NCBI GenBank assembly: GCA_022448705.1
Contig: JAKUUF010000041.1
Span: forward strand, 1-11,375
DNA length: 11,375 bases
Direction of reading: 5' to 3'
Source: SAR324 cluster bacterium
GTDB lineage: Bacteria; SAR324; NAC60-12
A program made the translations under genes and the position numbers. Below the pieces are notes generated by a model that saw only the letters and a list, made by a program, of their open reading frames with translations, made no database searches and was not told the DNA's origin. Shown in pieces: positions 1 through 7,432 of the stretch. Positions within the stretch are counted from its first letter, which is position 1, and each line of letters begins with the position of its first letter.

Positions 1-835
1 CAACACCAGTAATTTGTGAAAGCAGTTTGCTTGATGGAAAAAGTTGTTCTGTAACTATATCGCTTTCAAATCCAAAATACTCCTGACGTGTTTTAAGCGC
101 CATCACTATTTCCTCAAGCGAAGCATTACCGGCACGTTCCCCTATTCCATTGATTGTGCATTCAATCTGTCTTGCACCAGCTCTTACTGCAGCAAGTGAG
201 TTTGCAACTCCAAGTCCCAAATCATTATGGCAGTGCACGGAAAAAACCACCTTATCGGCATTGTAAACTTCATTTCGAAGCCTTGTGATTAGTTCAAACA
301 TTTCATCCGGAGTTGTGTAACCAACAGTGTCAGGAATGTTTAAAATAGTTGCTCCAGCACGTACCGCCTCTGACAGGACTTCCACCAGAAATTCCGGATT
401 ACTGCGTGTTGCGTCTTCAGGACTGAATTCCACATTGTCAGTTGCTTTTTTTGCTCTCTCAACTGCTGCCACCGCCATACTTTTTACTTCTTTGGGTTCC
501 ATCTGCAACTTGTGTTTCATGTGCAGGTCACTGGTGGAAATGAAAGTGTGGATGCCCCAGTTTTTGGCATCGCTTAAAGCATCAACTGCAGCGTCAATGT
601 CGTTTTTTGAAGCACGACACAATGAAACAACAGTTGAGTTTTGAATTTGCTGCCCAATATCCCGAACACTATCAAAGTCTCCCGGCGATGAAGCTGCAAA
701 TCCGGCTTCAATTGTGTTTACACCAAGACGCTCCAGCTGCTTGGCAAGGGTCAGCTTTTCACTTGCTGACATTGAACATCCGGGGGACTGCTCTCCATCA
801 CGTAGAGTAGTATCCAAGAACCTTATCTTTTCCAT
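1..835 (-). CDS. leuA: 2-isopropylmalate synthase, N-terminal 278 residues (3' end outside window)
   Basis: This enzyme condenses acetyl-CoA with 2-oxoisovalerate to give 2-isopropylmalate, the first committed step of leucine synthesis, in the cytoplasm. The visible part is the catalytic TIM barrel. It opens with the DTTLRDGEQ signature (residues 8-16, metal-binding Asp and catalytic Arg), has the metal-binding HCHND motif (201-205), and then NGIGERAGN (229-237). The ATG at 835 is preceded by a good AAGGAG ribosome site (845-840) with a 4-base spacer, which fixes the start. The C-terminal part, including the LeuA dimer/regulatory domain that mediates leucine feedback, lies beyond the left edge, so long and short forms cannot be told apart. 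The FAASSPGDFDSV stretch (46-57) fits LeuA better than homocitrate or citramalate synthase, but substrate assignment rests on family resemblance. It is divergent from the gene at 976. Confidence 0.95.
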   Translation of the reverse strand, partial: MEKIRFLDTTLRDGEQSPGCSMSASEKLTLAKQLERLGVNTIEAGFAASSPGDFDSVRDIGQQIQNSTVVSLCRASKNDIDAAVDALSDAKNWGIHTFISTSDLHMKHKLQMEPKEVKSMAVAAVERAKKATDNVEFSPEDATRSNPEFLVEVLSEAVRAGATILNIPDTVGYTTPDEMFELITRLRNEVYNADKVVFSVHCHNDLGLGVANSLAAVRAGARQIECTINGIGERAGNASLEEIVMALKTRQEYFGFESDIVTEQLFPSSKLLSQITGV

Positions 836-975
836 ACCTCTCCTTGCCTTATATTGTCTGTGAGCTGTTGATTAAAATACGTGAACTTACGCAATTCATG
901 TTTATAAAGTCAAACGAATTTACCTGACTAAAGTAATCATGCTATAAAAATTCCAAGTCATTTTTCTAATGGTCT
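836..975. promoter_or_regulatory. Divergent intergenic region with weak promoter candidates on both strands
   Basis: This 140-base AT-rich gap separates leuA (minus) from the gene at 976 (plus), so it should hold both promoters. On the plus strand TTTACC (919-924) and TATAAA (943-948) lie 18 bases apart, and TGC precedes the -10 as in extended -10 promoters. Transcription would begin shortly before the ATG. On the minus strand TTGACT (913-908) is a fair -35, but the matching -10 is poor. I see no leucine-codon leader peptide, T-box or attenuator hairpin for leuA. The promoter calls come from matching by eye. Confidence 0.3.
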
Positions 976-1467
976 ATGCTTGAGCGGGCATCCACAAAAG
1001 ACGTCATGTCATGCACTACACTTTATGATTCCTACAGCTTGCAGGAACCTGAAAGTATTAAGTCAATACTTGAAAATCCTAATTTTAATCCAGCAAGAAA
1101 AAAATCCTTCTTCCATCAGTTTTTAATGCCTTTATCTGGATTAAATACTATTAAAATGAAAACAGAAATTGTGATACAGCAAGGCACAATTCGTGCGTTT
1201 ACCACAACAAACCTACCATATTCTCATCACAGTTTAAAGCAAATGTTAATTTCAGATTTAAAAAAACCATGTAATGAGTGTGAAGGAAGCGGATATATTG
1301 CAGGATTGGACGAATGGGGGACTATTCAGATTAACCTGCGCCAGTCCTGCCATGTCTGTTCCGGCAGGGGCTACAATCTTACGGAACTTGGGCAGGAATT
1401 ATGGAAATTGTACAAACCAATGGTTCAGAATTTGATCAATGAGGTATTGCAGAATAAATCTGAATGA
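976..1467 (+). CDS. Uncharacterised protein with two CxxCxGxGY zinc-knuckle-like motifs
   Basis: I do not recognise this 163-residue protein. It is soluble: no signal peptide or membrane segment. Its C-terminal third carries C99-N-E-C102-E-G-S-G-Y and C125-H-V-C128-S-G-R-G-Y, 26 residues apart. The CxxCxGxG pattern is that of DnaJ/Hsp40 cysteine-rich domains, where two such repeats make one zinc site. Here there are two motifs, not the four of DnaJ, and no J-domain (no HPD). Residues 1-95 show no familiar motif. The ATG at 976 is not preceded by a Shine-Dalgarno sequence; the next Met in frame is codon 11. A one-zinc structural knuckle in a small RNA-, protein- or chaperone-binding protein is possible, but this is inference. 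It lies alone between leuA and the end of the convergent prepilin peptidase gene. Confidence 0.7.
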   Translation: MLERASTKDVMSCTTLYDSYSLQEPESIKSILENPNFNPARKKSFFHQFLMPLSGLNTIKMKTEIVIQQGTIRAFTTTNLPYSHHSLKQMLISDLKKPCNECEGSGYIAGLDEWGTIQINLRQSCHVCSGRGYNLTELGQELWKLYKPMVQNLINEVLQNKSE

Positions 1468-1593
1468 TTATGTATGAATTGGATTCAAGAGACATGGAAG
1501 CTTGTTCTTATGCAAAAAATGGATTTTTAAACTACTGAAAAAATAGGTAAACTTAAGAATTATTTTTAGTTGTTTCCTGCACTCAAAACAAAG

Positions 1594-1616
1594 TTGAATT
1601 TAATTTTCAAATTCAA
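1594..1616 (-). terminator. AT-rich hairpin between convergent genes, possible terminator of the peptidase gene
   Basis: TTGAATTT (1594-1601) and AAATTCAA (1609-1616) are perfect inverted copies with a 7-base loop. Read on the minus strand, the stem is followed by CTTTGTTTTG, a weak T-rich tract, which suits the end of the prepilin peptidase gene at 1655. Only one G:C pair is present, so the stem is weak and the call tentative. Confidence 0.3.
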
Positions 1617-1654
1617 TCAGAAAACAGTTTAACTCGGCTTTAAATAAAAATTGT

Positions 1655-2386
1655 TCAAAAATAATCAAACCCAAGTACAAAATTTCGATATCCTGTTTCT
1701 TGAAGCAGATAGACAGTTAACCCTGCAAGGCAAAGATAAGGTGCAAATGGAATTTGAGTTTGCAGAAGAGTGGTGAATTCCTGATTCTTTTCGCGATTTT
1801 TAAGCAGTGAAATTCCTCCAATAATTATTCCGGTTACTGCGGCAATTAATAATACTGCTCCCAGTCCCTGCCAACCTACCCACATACCAATTAAACCAAG
1901 CACAGCCGCATCTCCCTCGCCCAGGCCTTGACGGTGCCTGAATGTTTCATACAGGAATCCTACGAAAAAAAGAAGTCCTGCTCCAATCAATAATCCTGAA
2001 AGAGAATTTAGAATATCCTGAGGAGCGAAGTATAAAAGCCAGCACAAACGTAGAATTATTGCCAGAGCAATCAATCGCCCTTCAATTAACATGGTTTTTC
2101 TGTCAATTAAGGCTACTCCCGCCAGTGCAGTAACTAAAATGATGTCACTAAAAAATTCCGGATTCCATTGCCTCCACCAGGCAATGACAGCTGCGGTAAT
2201 AGTCATTACAGCAATTATTCCCCAGTCCGGAATATTTTTTGAGTTACTGTCAAATGAAATTTTAGCAGAATTCTCAGGTGCTGTAGCATATACTTCTTTT
2301 ACAAAAACCTTTACCCAAAGCATTAGAATCCAGGCCAATAAAGCTCCGACAAGAGCTCCTCCGGCAATGTTGGCAAAATCAAACAT
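1655..2386 (-). CDS. A24-family prepilin peptidase, short form (aspartyl peptidase domain only)
   Basis: This is a polytopic inner-membrane aspartyl protease of the type that removes leader peptides from type IV prepilins or type II secretion pseudopilins. The two active-site aspartates are D95 (in VALIDRKTML) and D159 in GLGEGD, the GxGD motif of family A24. A third family block, QIPFAPYLCLAG (211-222), follows. About seven hydrophobic segments are visible. At 243 residues it is close to the bare peptidase: the N-terminal cytoplasmic domain with paired CxxC cysteines and the N-methylation region of PilD are missing. One N-terminal segment (about 7-30) and a polar linker (34-53) stand in its place. 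The usual Pro after the first Asp (IPD/LPD) is replaced by IEG. No Shine-Dalgarno sequence precedes the ATG. No pilin or secretion genes are in view, so the substrate is unknown. Confidence 0.88.
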   Translation of the reverse strand: MFDFANIAGGALVGALLAWILMLWVKVFVKEVYATAPENSAKISFDSNSKNIPDWGIIAVMTITAAVIAWWRQWNPEFFSDIILVTALAGVALIDRKTMLIEGRLIALAIILRLCWLLYFAPQDILNSLSGLLIGAGLLFFVGFLYETFRHRQGLGEGDAAVLGLIGMWVGWQGLGAVLLIAAVTGIIIGGISLLKNREKNQEFTTLLQTQIPFAPYLCLAGLTVYLLQETGYRNFVLGFDYF

Positions 2387-2491
2387 CAGGATTTTTTAAA
2401 AAGGTTTTTAAGTGTTTCAGGGTATTTAAAGATTTGTATTAGGGTTTTTTATATAAAACATTTGCATTGAGTTTTTACTAAGAGTCGTAAT

Positions 2492-3412
2492 TCAAAGGTT
2501 TCTGAATCTCACTTCAAATGTTCCATCTCTCACATCATCAAATCCTTTTTGGTCCATAATAGCATGAAAAGTGACCGAGCCTCCAAATGTACGGTCTTCT
2601 GAACTTGGCGGGGCAACTTTGATTTTAGCCTTAGCATTGCCATCGGTATTGAGACGGATTGAATCAGGCATTTCCAAATTATAATAGTTAGCCCATAAAT
2701 GTACCGGACCTGGGCGTTCCACAGCACGGTCACTGCCGTAACGAACAACCTGCAAATTCAAATTAAGCTCTATTGTTTTGTCTCCATGAAAGACTGGTTC
2801 AGATGGTCCAAGCGAGAGTTTTAATTGGTTCGGGATGATACTGACTTTTTGTGGCATGAAATCGTTTTTCTGAATTTGATAAAGACGTTGACCTCCATGC
2901 AATTTTACGAAAGAACTTTTGTTAAACACTCTCACAGTTCCTTTTAATACAGAGATATCCGTTCCAGTTTTTTTCTTTGAAAATCTGATGGATGCGTCAG
3001 AAAGTTGTAATCGCAGAGTTCCACCGCTTATTTCTATCGGATTCTTTTCTCTAACAAAATGGCCCCAGAAACTTCCTGATAGTAATACCAGTCTGTACCG
3101 CATCCAGCGGGAATTACGGCTTTTTTTCGCGCCTACAATCAGCTCGCTATCAGTAAATAATCGTAGTTCAGAACCATCTTTAATAAATACTGTTGCCTTT
3201 CCGTCTTTCTCAGTTTTAACTCTATGCCTGTGACGCAACAGCATCCCATTGGTTCCCTCCATCATTTTTTTTGCAGGGCCGGCTTTTATTTTTCCTTGAA
3301 TTTGTGAAAGTACTGCAAAGTCCGGCAATGATATTGCCTCACAAGGCTCCGACAAGGGAATACTCAAAATAAAAAGGATAAGTGGGATTATTAACCTGCG
3401 GCGGGTTACCAT
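2492..3412 (-). CDS. Exported FecR-domain protein with beta-rich C-terminal region
   Basis: The protein has a classical Sec signal peptide: RRR at 4-6, a hydrophobic core at 8-20 and probable cleavage after CEA (26). The Cys at 24 is in SEPC, a poor lipobox, so a lipoprotein is unlikely. Residues about 55-175 match a FecR-type beta-domain (periplasmic ligand-sensing fold), with GKATVFIKDGSELRLFTDSE at 71-90 and ISVLKGTVRVF at 153-163. Residues about 195-306 alternate polar and hydrophobic positions and may form an Ig-like sandwich. Unlike true FecR it has no N-terminal cytoplasmic anti-sigma segment, and no sigma factor or TonB receptor lies nearby, so it is probably not an iron regulator. 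Its AAGGA (3419-3415) lies only two bases from the ATG, within the 13-base gap after the upstream hydrolase gene, which suggests translational coupling. Function unknown; likely periplasmic or cell-envelope. Confidence 0.8.
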   Translation of the reverse strand: MVTRRRLIIPLILFILSIPLSEPCEAISLPDFAVLSQIQGKIKAGPAKKMMEGTNGMLLRHRHRVKTEKDGKATVFIKDGSELRLFTDSELIVGAKKSRNSRWMRYRLVLLSGSFWGHFVREKNPIEISGGTLRLQLSDASIRFSKKKTGTDISVLKGTVRVFNKSSFVKLHGGQRLYQIQKNDFMPQKVSIIPNQLKLSLGPSEPVFHGDKTIELNLNLQVVRYGSDRAVERPGPVHLWANYYNLEMPDSIRLNTDGNAKAKIKVAPPSSEDRTFGGSVTFHAIMDQKGFDDVRDGTFEVRFRNL

Positions 3413-3425
3413 TTTCCTTGAAGTC

Positions 3426-4202
3426 TCAGTTTGAACGGTCTCTTCGGGTAAATTCCAGAAGCGGTTTTATGATTAATTCTGAACTCCAAAGACCATGGCT
3501 ATACAGCACTTTTGGAAGAATCATATAGCGGCCATAACGCATACGTTTCCCAGCGTCTCTTACAGACAAAAATCGGGACTCAGCTTTTGCAGTAAAAAGC
3601 AAAGTGGTTGTTCCAAGAGATTGTAAGTCGTCACCTAAGCCCTCCCAATTGATGGATGCTTCCAGACCTAGAGCATATGCTTCAGTATCTCCTTGCAGGA
3701 TCACTTTTTCCTGCCCTTCAGTTAAATGGTCTAATGAATGCCATTGCTGGAGATAAGCGCTTATATTTCCTGATCGCAGTTTATCTAATTTTTCTTTCAG
3801 AAACTGTGCTTCTTCAAGTTCCTGATATGGCTGGGCACCTGCGGTAATCAGGGACCTTATCCTGCGAGGAAACTCTTTAGACATTTGAAAACCGACTTGG
3901 GCTCCCAAACCCATACCTAAAAAATATGCGTAATCTGCCTGTACCTCACGCATGATGTCAAGTACATGCCTGATACGTGAAGAAATAGTGTAATGGGAAT
4001 AATCTTTCGGAGCATCACTGTAACCTTGTCCAAGCGGCTCAATCAGCACCAGACGGAAGTCCTCTTCCAGCTGTTTCACATACCCGCCTTCTTTCCAGGC
4101 ATTCATTGGAATCATGTGAGGAGGATGAAGCAGCATCCAGGGGCCTTTGTCACCGGCAAGCTCGTAATGGATTTTTTGTTTATTTGAAACAACAATAGAC
4201 AT
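3426..4202 (-). CDS. Alpha/beta-hydrolase-fold protein, nucleophile Ser replaced by Gly
   Basis: The 258-residue length, the early strand-loop LLHPPHMIP (24-32, oxyanion-hole position), the EPLGQGYSD block (55-63) and the elbow at 93-104 mark an alpha/beta-hydrolase fold. In active members the elbow reads GxSxG; here it is G96-M-G98-L-G100, so the nucleophile serine (codon 3911-3909, GGT) is Gly. The C-terminal His survives (H236 in YSHGLW), and E208 in FTAKAES sits where the acid is expected. There is no signal peptide, so it should be cytoplasmic. As written it cannot work as a Ser hydrolase; it may be a binding or regulatory pseudo-enzyme, or use other chemistry. The frame is otherwise intact, which argues against a decaying gene. 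The ATG lacks a Shine-Dalgarno sequence. It lies 58 bases after the acyltransferase and 13 before the FecR gene. Confidence 0.85.
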   Translation of the reverse strand: MSIVVSNKQKIHYELAGDKGPWMLLHPPHMIPMNAWKEGGYVKQLEEDFRLVLIEPLGQGYSDAPKDYSHYTISSRIRHVLDIMREVQADYAYFLGMGLGAQVGFQMSKEFPRRIRSLITAGAQPYQELEEAQFLKEKLDKLRSGNISAYLQQWHSLDHLTEGQEKVILQGDTEAYALGLEASINWEGLGDDLQSLGTTTLLFTAKAESRFLSVRDAGKRMRYGRYMILPKVLYSHGLWSSELIIKPLLEFTRRDRSN

Positions 4203-4260
4203 TTTATTAGCTTCAGCTTTGCAGATTTATAAATTGTTTGTTCAAAATTTTTCTATATTC

Positions 4261-5292
4261 CTAGCTTAGCCGGGCCTGTATTTCATTTTGCTCCAGCTCT
4301 TCCATTTTCTTCAACTCTTCAGCGGATGGCCGGTGTCTCCAGCGCCTGTGAAACCAGGCCCACTGTTGAGGATTTTCACGGATACGCTGTTCAAGATGTT
4401 GATTTATTTTCCTAGTAACTGAATATACATCCTGCTCCATTGAAGGATGATTACGACCAAAAATACCTAATGTTTCAAATTTCAGTCTAAAGGTTCCATC
4501 GTTTTCACGAATCACATTATAACTCACAACACTTGCTCCAGTTTTCAAGGCAAATACTGAGGCTCCAACTGGAGTCTTTGAGGGAATTCCAAAAAATGGA
4601 ACCCAGGTGCTTGGCACATTTGTGTCCTGGTCAATAATCAAAATCAGGATATTTTTATTCTTGAGACAGCGAAACAGTTTTCTGGAAGACATCCCTGTCC
4701 CGCGAGGCATTATTTCCATGTTTTCAAGTTTACGCTGACTAATCATCAACTGGTTAATACGTTGATCAGGAAAATTGGCAGTTGCAGCCGTCATAAAAAG
4801 TCCCGTGCGTTTTGCATATGCAGTAATCAATTCCCAGTTACCCATGTGCATACCAAGAAGAATTACACCTTTTCCGGCATTTACAGCGTTCATGAACGCA
4901 GCTTCATTTTCAACGCGAATCAAATTTTCCTGATCATTTATAATTTGCGGTAAGCACAGAAACTCAAAAAGCATTTGTCCAAAATGTCGGAAACATTCCC
5001 TTGTCCACTGTTCACGTTTTGCATCACTTAATTCAGGAAAAATCAGTTTGAGCTGTTTTATAACAATACCTCTATCTTTTCGAAGAACATGGTAGGCGAA
5101 ATTACCAATTCCTAGTCCTAATTTCTGTAATTGGGAGATGGATAATTTTTTACCCAAGTACAGCCCAAAACGAAATAAAATGTACTCTAATCCTCGCCTT
5201 ATCGATGTTGTCCATGCCGGACGGTTTTTTTTAAATTCATCGTATGTAGGCTGAGGAAATTCAGTTTCTGGATGTAAACTGTCAGAATTCAA
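4261..5292 (-). CDS. LpxL/HtrB-family lysophospholipid (lipid A type) acyltransferase
   Basis: Members transfer a fatty acyl group from acyl-ACP or acyl-CoA to lipid A precursors or related lipids at the cytoplasmic face of the inner membrane. The catalytic HX4E motif is H149-M-G-N-W-E154. Downstream are IIDQD (219-223), WVPFFGIPSKTPVGA (230-244) and the C-terminal WAWFHRRWRHRP (311-322), all typical of the family. A weak membrane-anchoring segment lies around 36-47. The length of 343 is slightly long, from an N-terminal polar stretch (1-30) and a charged tail (323-343). The start is odd: no ATG lies upstream of the conserved region, the frame opens at 5301, and the best conventional codon is TTG at 5292 with no clear ribosome site; ATT or ATA a few codons upstream cannot be excluded. 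It follows thrC by 51 bases. Which acyl chain and acceptor it uses is not visible. Confidence 0.88.
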   Translation of the reverse strand: MNSDSLHPETEFPQPTYDEFKKNRPAWTTSIRRGLEYILFRFGLYLGKKLSISQLQKLGLGIGNFAYHVLRKDRGIVIKQLKLIFPELSDAKREQWTRECFRHFGQMLFEFLCLPQIINDQENLIRVENEAAFMNAVNAGKGVILLGMHMGNWELITAYAKRTGLFMTAATANFPDQRINQLMISQRKLENMEIMPRGTGMSSRKLFRCLKNKNILILIIDQDTNVPSTWVPFFGIPSKTPVGASVFALKTGASVVSYNVIRENDGTFRLKFETLGIFGRNHPSMEQDVYSVTRKINQHLEQRIRENPQQWAWFHRRWRHRPSAEELKKMEELEQNEIQARLS

Positions 5293-5343
5293 AAGAATTA
5301 TTTACGATGTCTGTTGCAGTTGAAAATATTAGTACCCTCTGAT

Positions 5344-6729
5344 TTAGGCTTCCAGTGTATCAAGCATCACTTTTTTGACGGCTTCCGGGTCAGCCGGAAC
5401 TGTTTTACCGCGTGTTTTCAGGTTATGCAGGCTTGCCAATTCTTCCGGAAGTTTAGGGTCAGTCCCCAGAGCCTTCCGGATTGCCATACTGAATTTTGCC
5501 GGGTGTGCGCATGCCAAACATATAACCGGAGTCCGAATTTCAATTTTTTCAGCAGCACAAACACCAACTGCTGAGTGAGGATCTAACAAATATTTATGGT
5601 CCTGATGGAATTTTCTAATTATTGACAGAATTTCCTCATCATCCACACGTGCAGAAGCAAAGTCTTGTTGTGCTTTCTTTTGCAAGTTTGATTCTACTGT
5701 TAATTCTCCGCTTTGTTCAAACTCATCCATCCAAAGCTGCAATTGTTTTGAAGAGTTTCCCGTTAGATCGTACAGGTATCGTTCAAAATTACTGGATATT
5801 TGAATATCCATAGAAGGACTTAGTGTTTCTTTAACTTCTGTAGAGTGATATTCACCCCTGCTGAAAAATCGATGCAAGATGTCATTTTCATTTGTACCAA
5901 CAATCAATTTATCAATCGGCAAGCCCATGAGCTTTGCGTAGTATCCGGCCAGTACGTTGCCAAAATTTCCGGTTGGGACAACAAAACTTACCCGTTCTCG
6001 TATATCGTTGGTAACTCGGAACCAGGCATAGAAATAATAAACTATTTGTGCCAGTATGCGGGCCCAGTTGATAGAGTTTACAGAACCTAAATGAAAAGTC
6101 TGCTTGAATTTTCGATCGTTGAAAATTGCTTTTACAATGCCTTGTGCATCATCAAATGATCCCTCAACTGCAATATTGTGTATATTTGAATCAAGAACTG
6201 TGGTCATTTGACGTTCCTGAATTGCACTGACCCTTCCTTTAGGGTAAAGCATAAATACATCAACTCCCTGCTTGCCACGCAATCCGTGTATTGCTGCGCT
6301 TCCTGTATCACCTGAAGTTGCCCCCAGGATTCTCAAAGGATGATTACGTTTTCTTAGAAAGAAAGCGAAAAGGTTTCCCAAAAACTGTAATGCTACATCC
6401 TTAAAGGCAAACGTAGGTCCATGAAAAAGTTCAAGTATATGTAACTTTCCCACCGATTTAACTGGTGTAATTTCAGGGTGGCGGAATGAGGCATAACTCT
6501 GCTTAACCATGCTCATGAGTTCTTCACGCGGGATTCTTCCGCTGGTAAAAAGAAGCATAATTTCAAGACTTAATTCTGTAAAACTAAGGAGTCTCCATTT
6601 GTCAAGATTACTCTCAACGAATGGTAATTCATTCGGAACAAGCAATCCTCCGTCGTCCGCCAGTCCCATCATAACTGCATCCTCAAACATGAGGTTTTTT
6701 ACTTGTCCGCGTGTACTTGAATAGCGCAT
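5344..6729 (-). CDS. thrC: Threonine synthase (class 2, PLP-dependent)
   Basis: It converts O-phosphohomoserine to threonine with pyridoxal phosphate, the last step of threonine synthesis, in the cytoplasm. The start MRYSSTRGQ is typical of the E. coli/yeast-type enzyme. The PLP lysine is K110 in FHGPTFAFKD (102-111). GATSGDTGSAA (136-146), SVNSINWARILAQ (216-228) and the phosphate-binding VPTGNFGN (251-258) are class-2 signatures. The C-terminal domain with DPHSAVGV is present; 461 residues is full length. The ATG at 6729 agrees with the family N-terminus but is not preceded by a Shine-Dalgarno sequence. It is the first gene of the five-gene minus-strand run. No other threonine genes (hom, thrB) are in the window, so pathway genes are scattered here. 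Confidence 0.96.
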   Translation of the reverse strand: MRYSSTRGQVKNLMFEDAVMMGLADDGGLLVPNELPFVESNLDKWRLLSFTELSLEIMLLFTSGRIPREELMSMVKQSYASFRHPEITPVKSVGKLHILELFHGPTFAFKDVALQFLGNLFAFFLRKRNHPLRILGATSGDTGSAAIHGLRGKQGVDVFMLYPKGRVSAIQERQMTTVLDSNIHNIAVEGSFDDAQGIVKAIFNDRKFKQTFHLGSVNSINWARILAQIVYYFYAWFRVTNDIRERVSFVVPTGNFGNVLAGYYAKLMGLPIDKLIVGTNENDILHRFFSRGEYHSTEVKETLSPSMDIQISSNFERYLYDLTGNSSKQLQLWMDEFEQSGELTVESNLQKKAQQDFASARVDDEEILSIIRKFHQDHKYLLDPHSAVGVCAAEKIEIRTPVICLACAHPAKFSMAIRKALGTDPKLPEELASLHNLKTRGKTVPADPEAVKKVMLDTLEA

Positions 6730-6837
6730 TGCTTTGATGTATGTTTGTACATTCTGAAAAAGTCCAGACCTGAAGAAATATACGTAGCTGAAAAGGATTC
6801 AGAAGACTTCTTTATTGAACTGCCTTTAATAATTTAA

Positions 6838-7395
6838 TTGATATCATTTAAACAAATATTATTTTTTGTGCTGTATACAGTTTTGGGTAACAGCACGATC
6901 TTTGGAGCAACATTCCCTGTTCTTCCGGAATTCCAAGTCTATCACACTGTTGGAAGCAGAGGAAGTACTTACACCACGGGAGCTCTTGGCGTTTCTCTTC
7001 ATCTGTTTGATGACCCTGCCGGACCCGGACGCTACTTACATGTTTTGGCTTTGAGTATTCCGGAAAAAACTATTGCCTGGAAAAGTAAGGTTGGGTCACT
7101 TTATTTGAGTGAAAAAGCGTCCGGATTTGAAATTGGAGTTCACGACCAATGGCAAATGCCCGCAGGAAAAGGTGCAACCTTATCCTTGAGAAAAATACAA
7201 TGGCCCAAAGTTCATGAGGGGGACAATGAAGCAGAAGAAGCATCCTCAGATATACTTCACATGGGATGGAACTGGATTACAGGTACGCCCATCATCACTG
7301 TTTGGCTGTTGGGACTGGATATTGCCAATTTGAATTTACCTCATGACCGCAAACTGGAAATTCAGCTTGCACTGGGACTGCGAACAGCATTTTGA
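6838..7395 (+). CDS. Small exported protein of unknown function, possibly outer-membrane
   Basis: I recognise no family. With the TTG start at 6838 the 185-residue product begins with a plausible Sec signal peptide: Lys5, hydrophobic 7-17, likely cleavage after IFGA (21-24). The mature part is rich in alternating beta-strand patterns (about 46-55, 66-74, 86-102, 112-121) with one acidic loop (125-138). The last residues, LEIQLALGLRTAF, alternate hydrophobics and end in Phe, the C-terminal signature of BAM-assembled outer-membrane beta-barrels, so a small barrel is possible; this is inference. The start is uncertain: TTG follows an in-frame TAA directly, no Shine-Dalgarno sequence is close, and the next start-like codon (GTG, codon 11) would destroy the signal peptide. 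It is divergent from thrC and followed by a hairpin at 7456. Confidence 0.6.
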   Translation: MISFKQILFFVLYTVLGNSTIFGATFPVLPEFQVYHTVGSRGSTYTTGALGVSLHLFDDPAGPGRYLHVLALSIPEKTIAWKSKVGSLYLSEKASGFEIGVHDQWQMPAGKGATLSLRKIQWPKVHEGDNEAEEASSDILHMGWNWITGTPIITVWLLGLDIANLNLPHDRKLEIQLALGLRTAF

Positions 7396-7432
7396 GTTTA
7401 TAATTCTGATAATGCAAAAAAACTATTCCAAG

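Noticed and set aside
327..810. Plus-strand open frames across the leuA region
   Set aside because: They are antisense shadows of leuA, whose catalytic motifs and ribosome site are clear on the minus strand.
836..975. Leucine leader peptide/attenuator or T-box upstream of leuA
   Set aside because: No short frame with a run of Leu codons, no paired terminator/antiterminator hairpins and no T-box-like conserved sequence were visible.
1507..1530. AAAAA...TTTTT hairpin after the zinc-knuckle gene as a terminator
   Set aside because: It has an A:T-only stem with no G:C pairs, which is too weak to call.
1470..1538. Possible 22-residue small ORF directly after the zinc-knuckle gene
   Set aside because: It lacks a ribosome site and any recognisable composition or motif; such short frames are expected by chance.
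6799..6811. AGAAGACTTCT inverted repeat in the thrC/exported-protein divergent gap
   Set aside because: Only five pairs around one base; too short to support an operator or terminator call.
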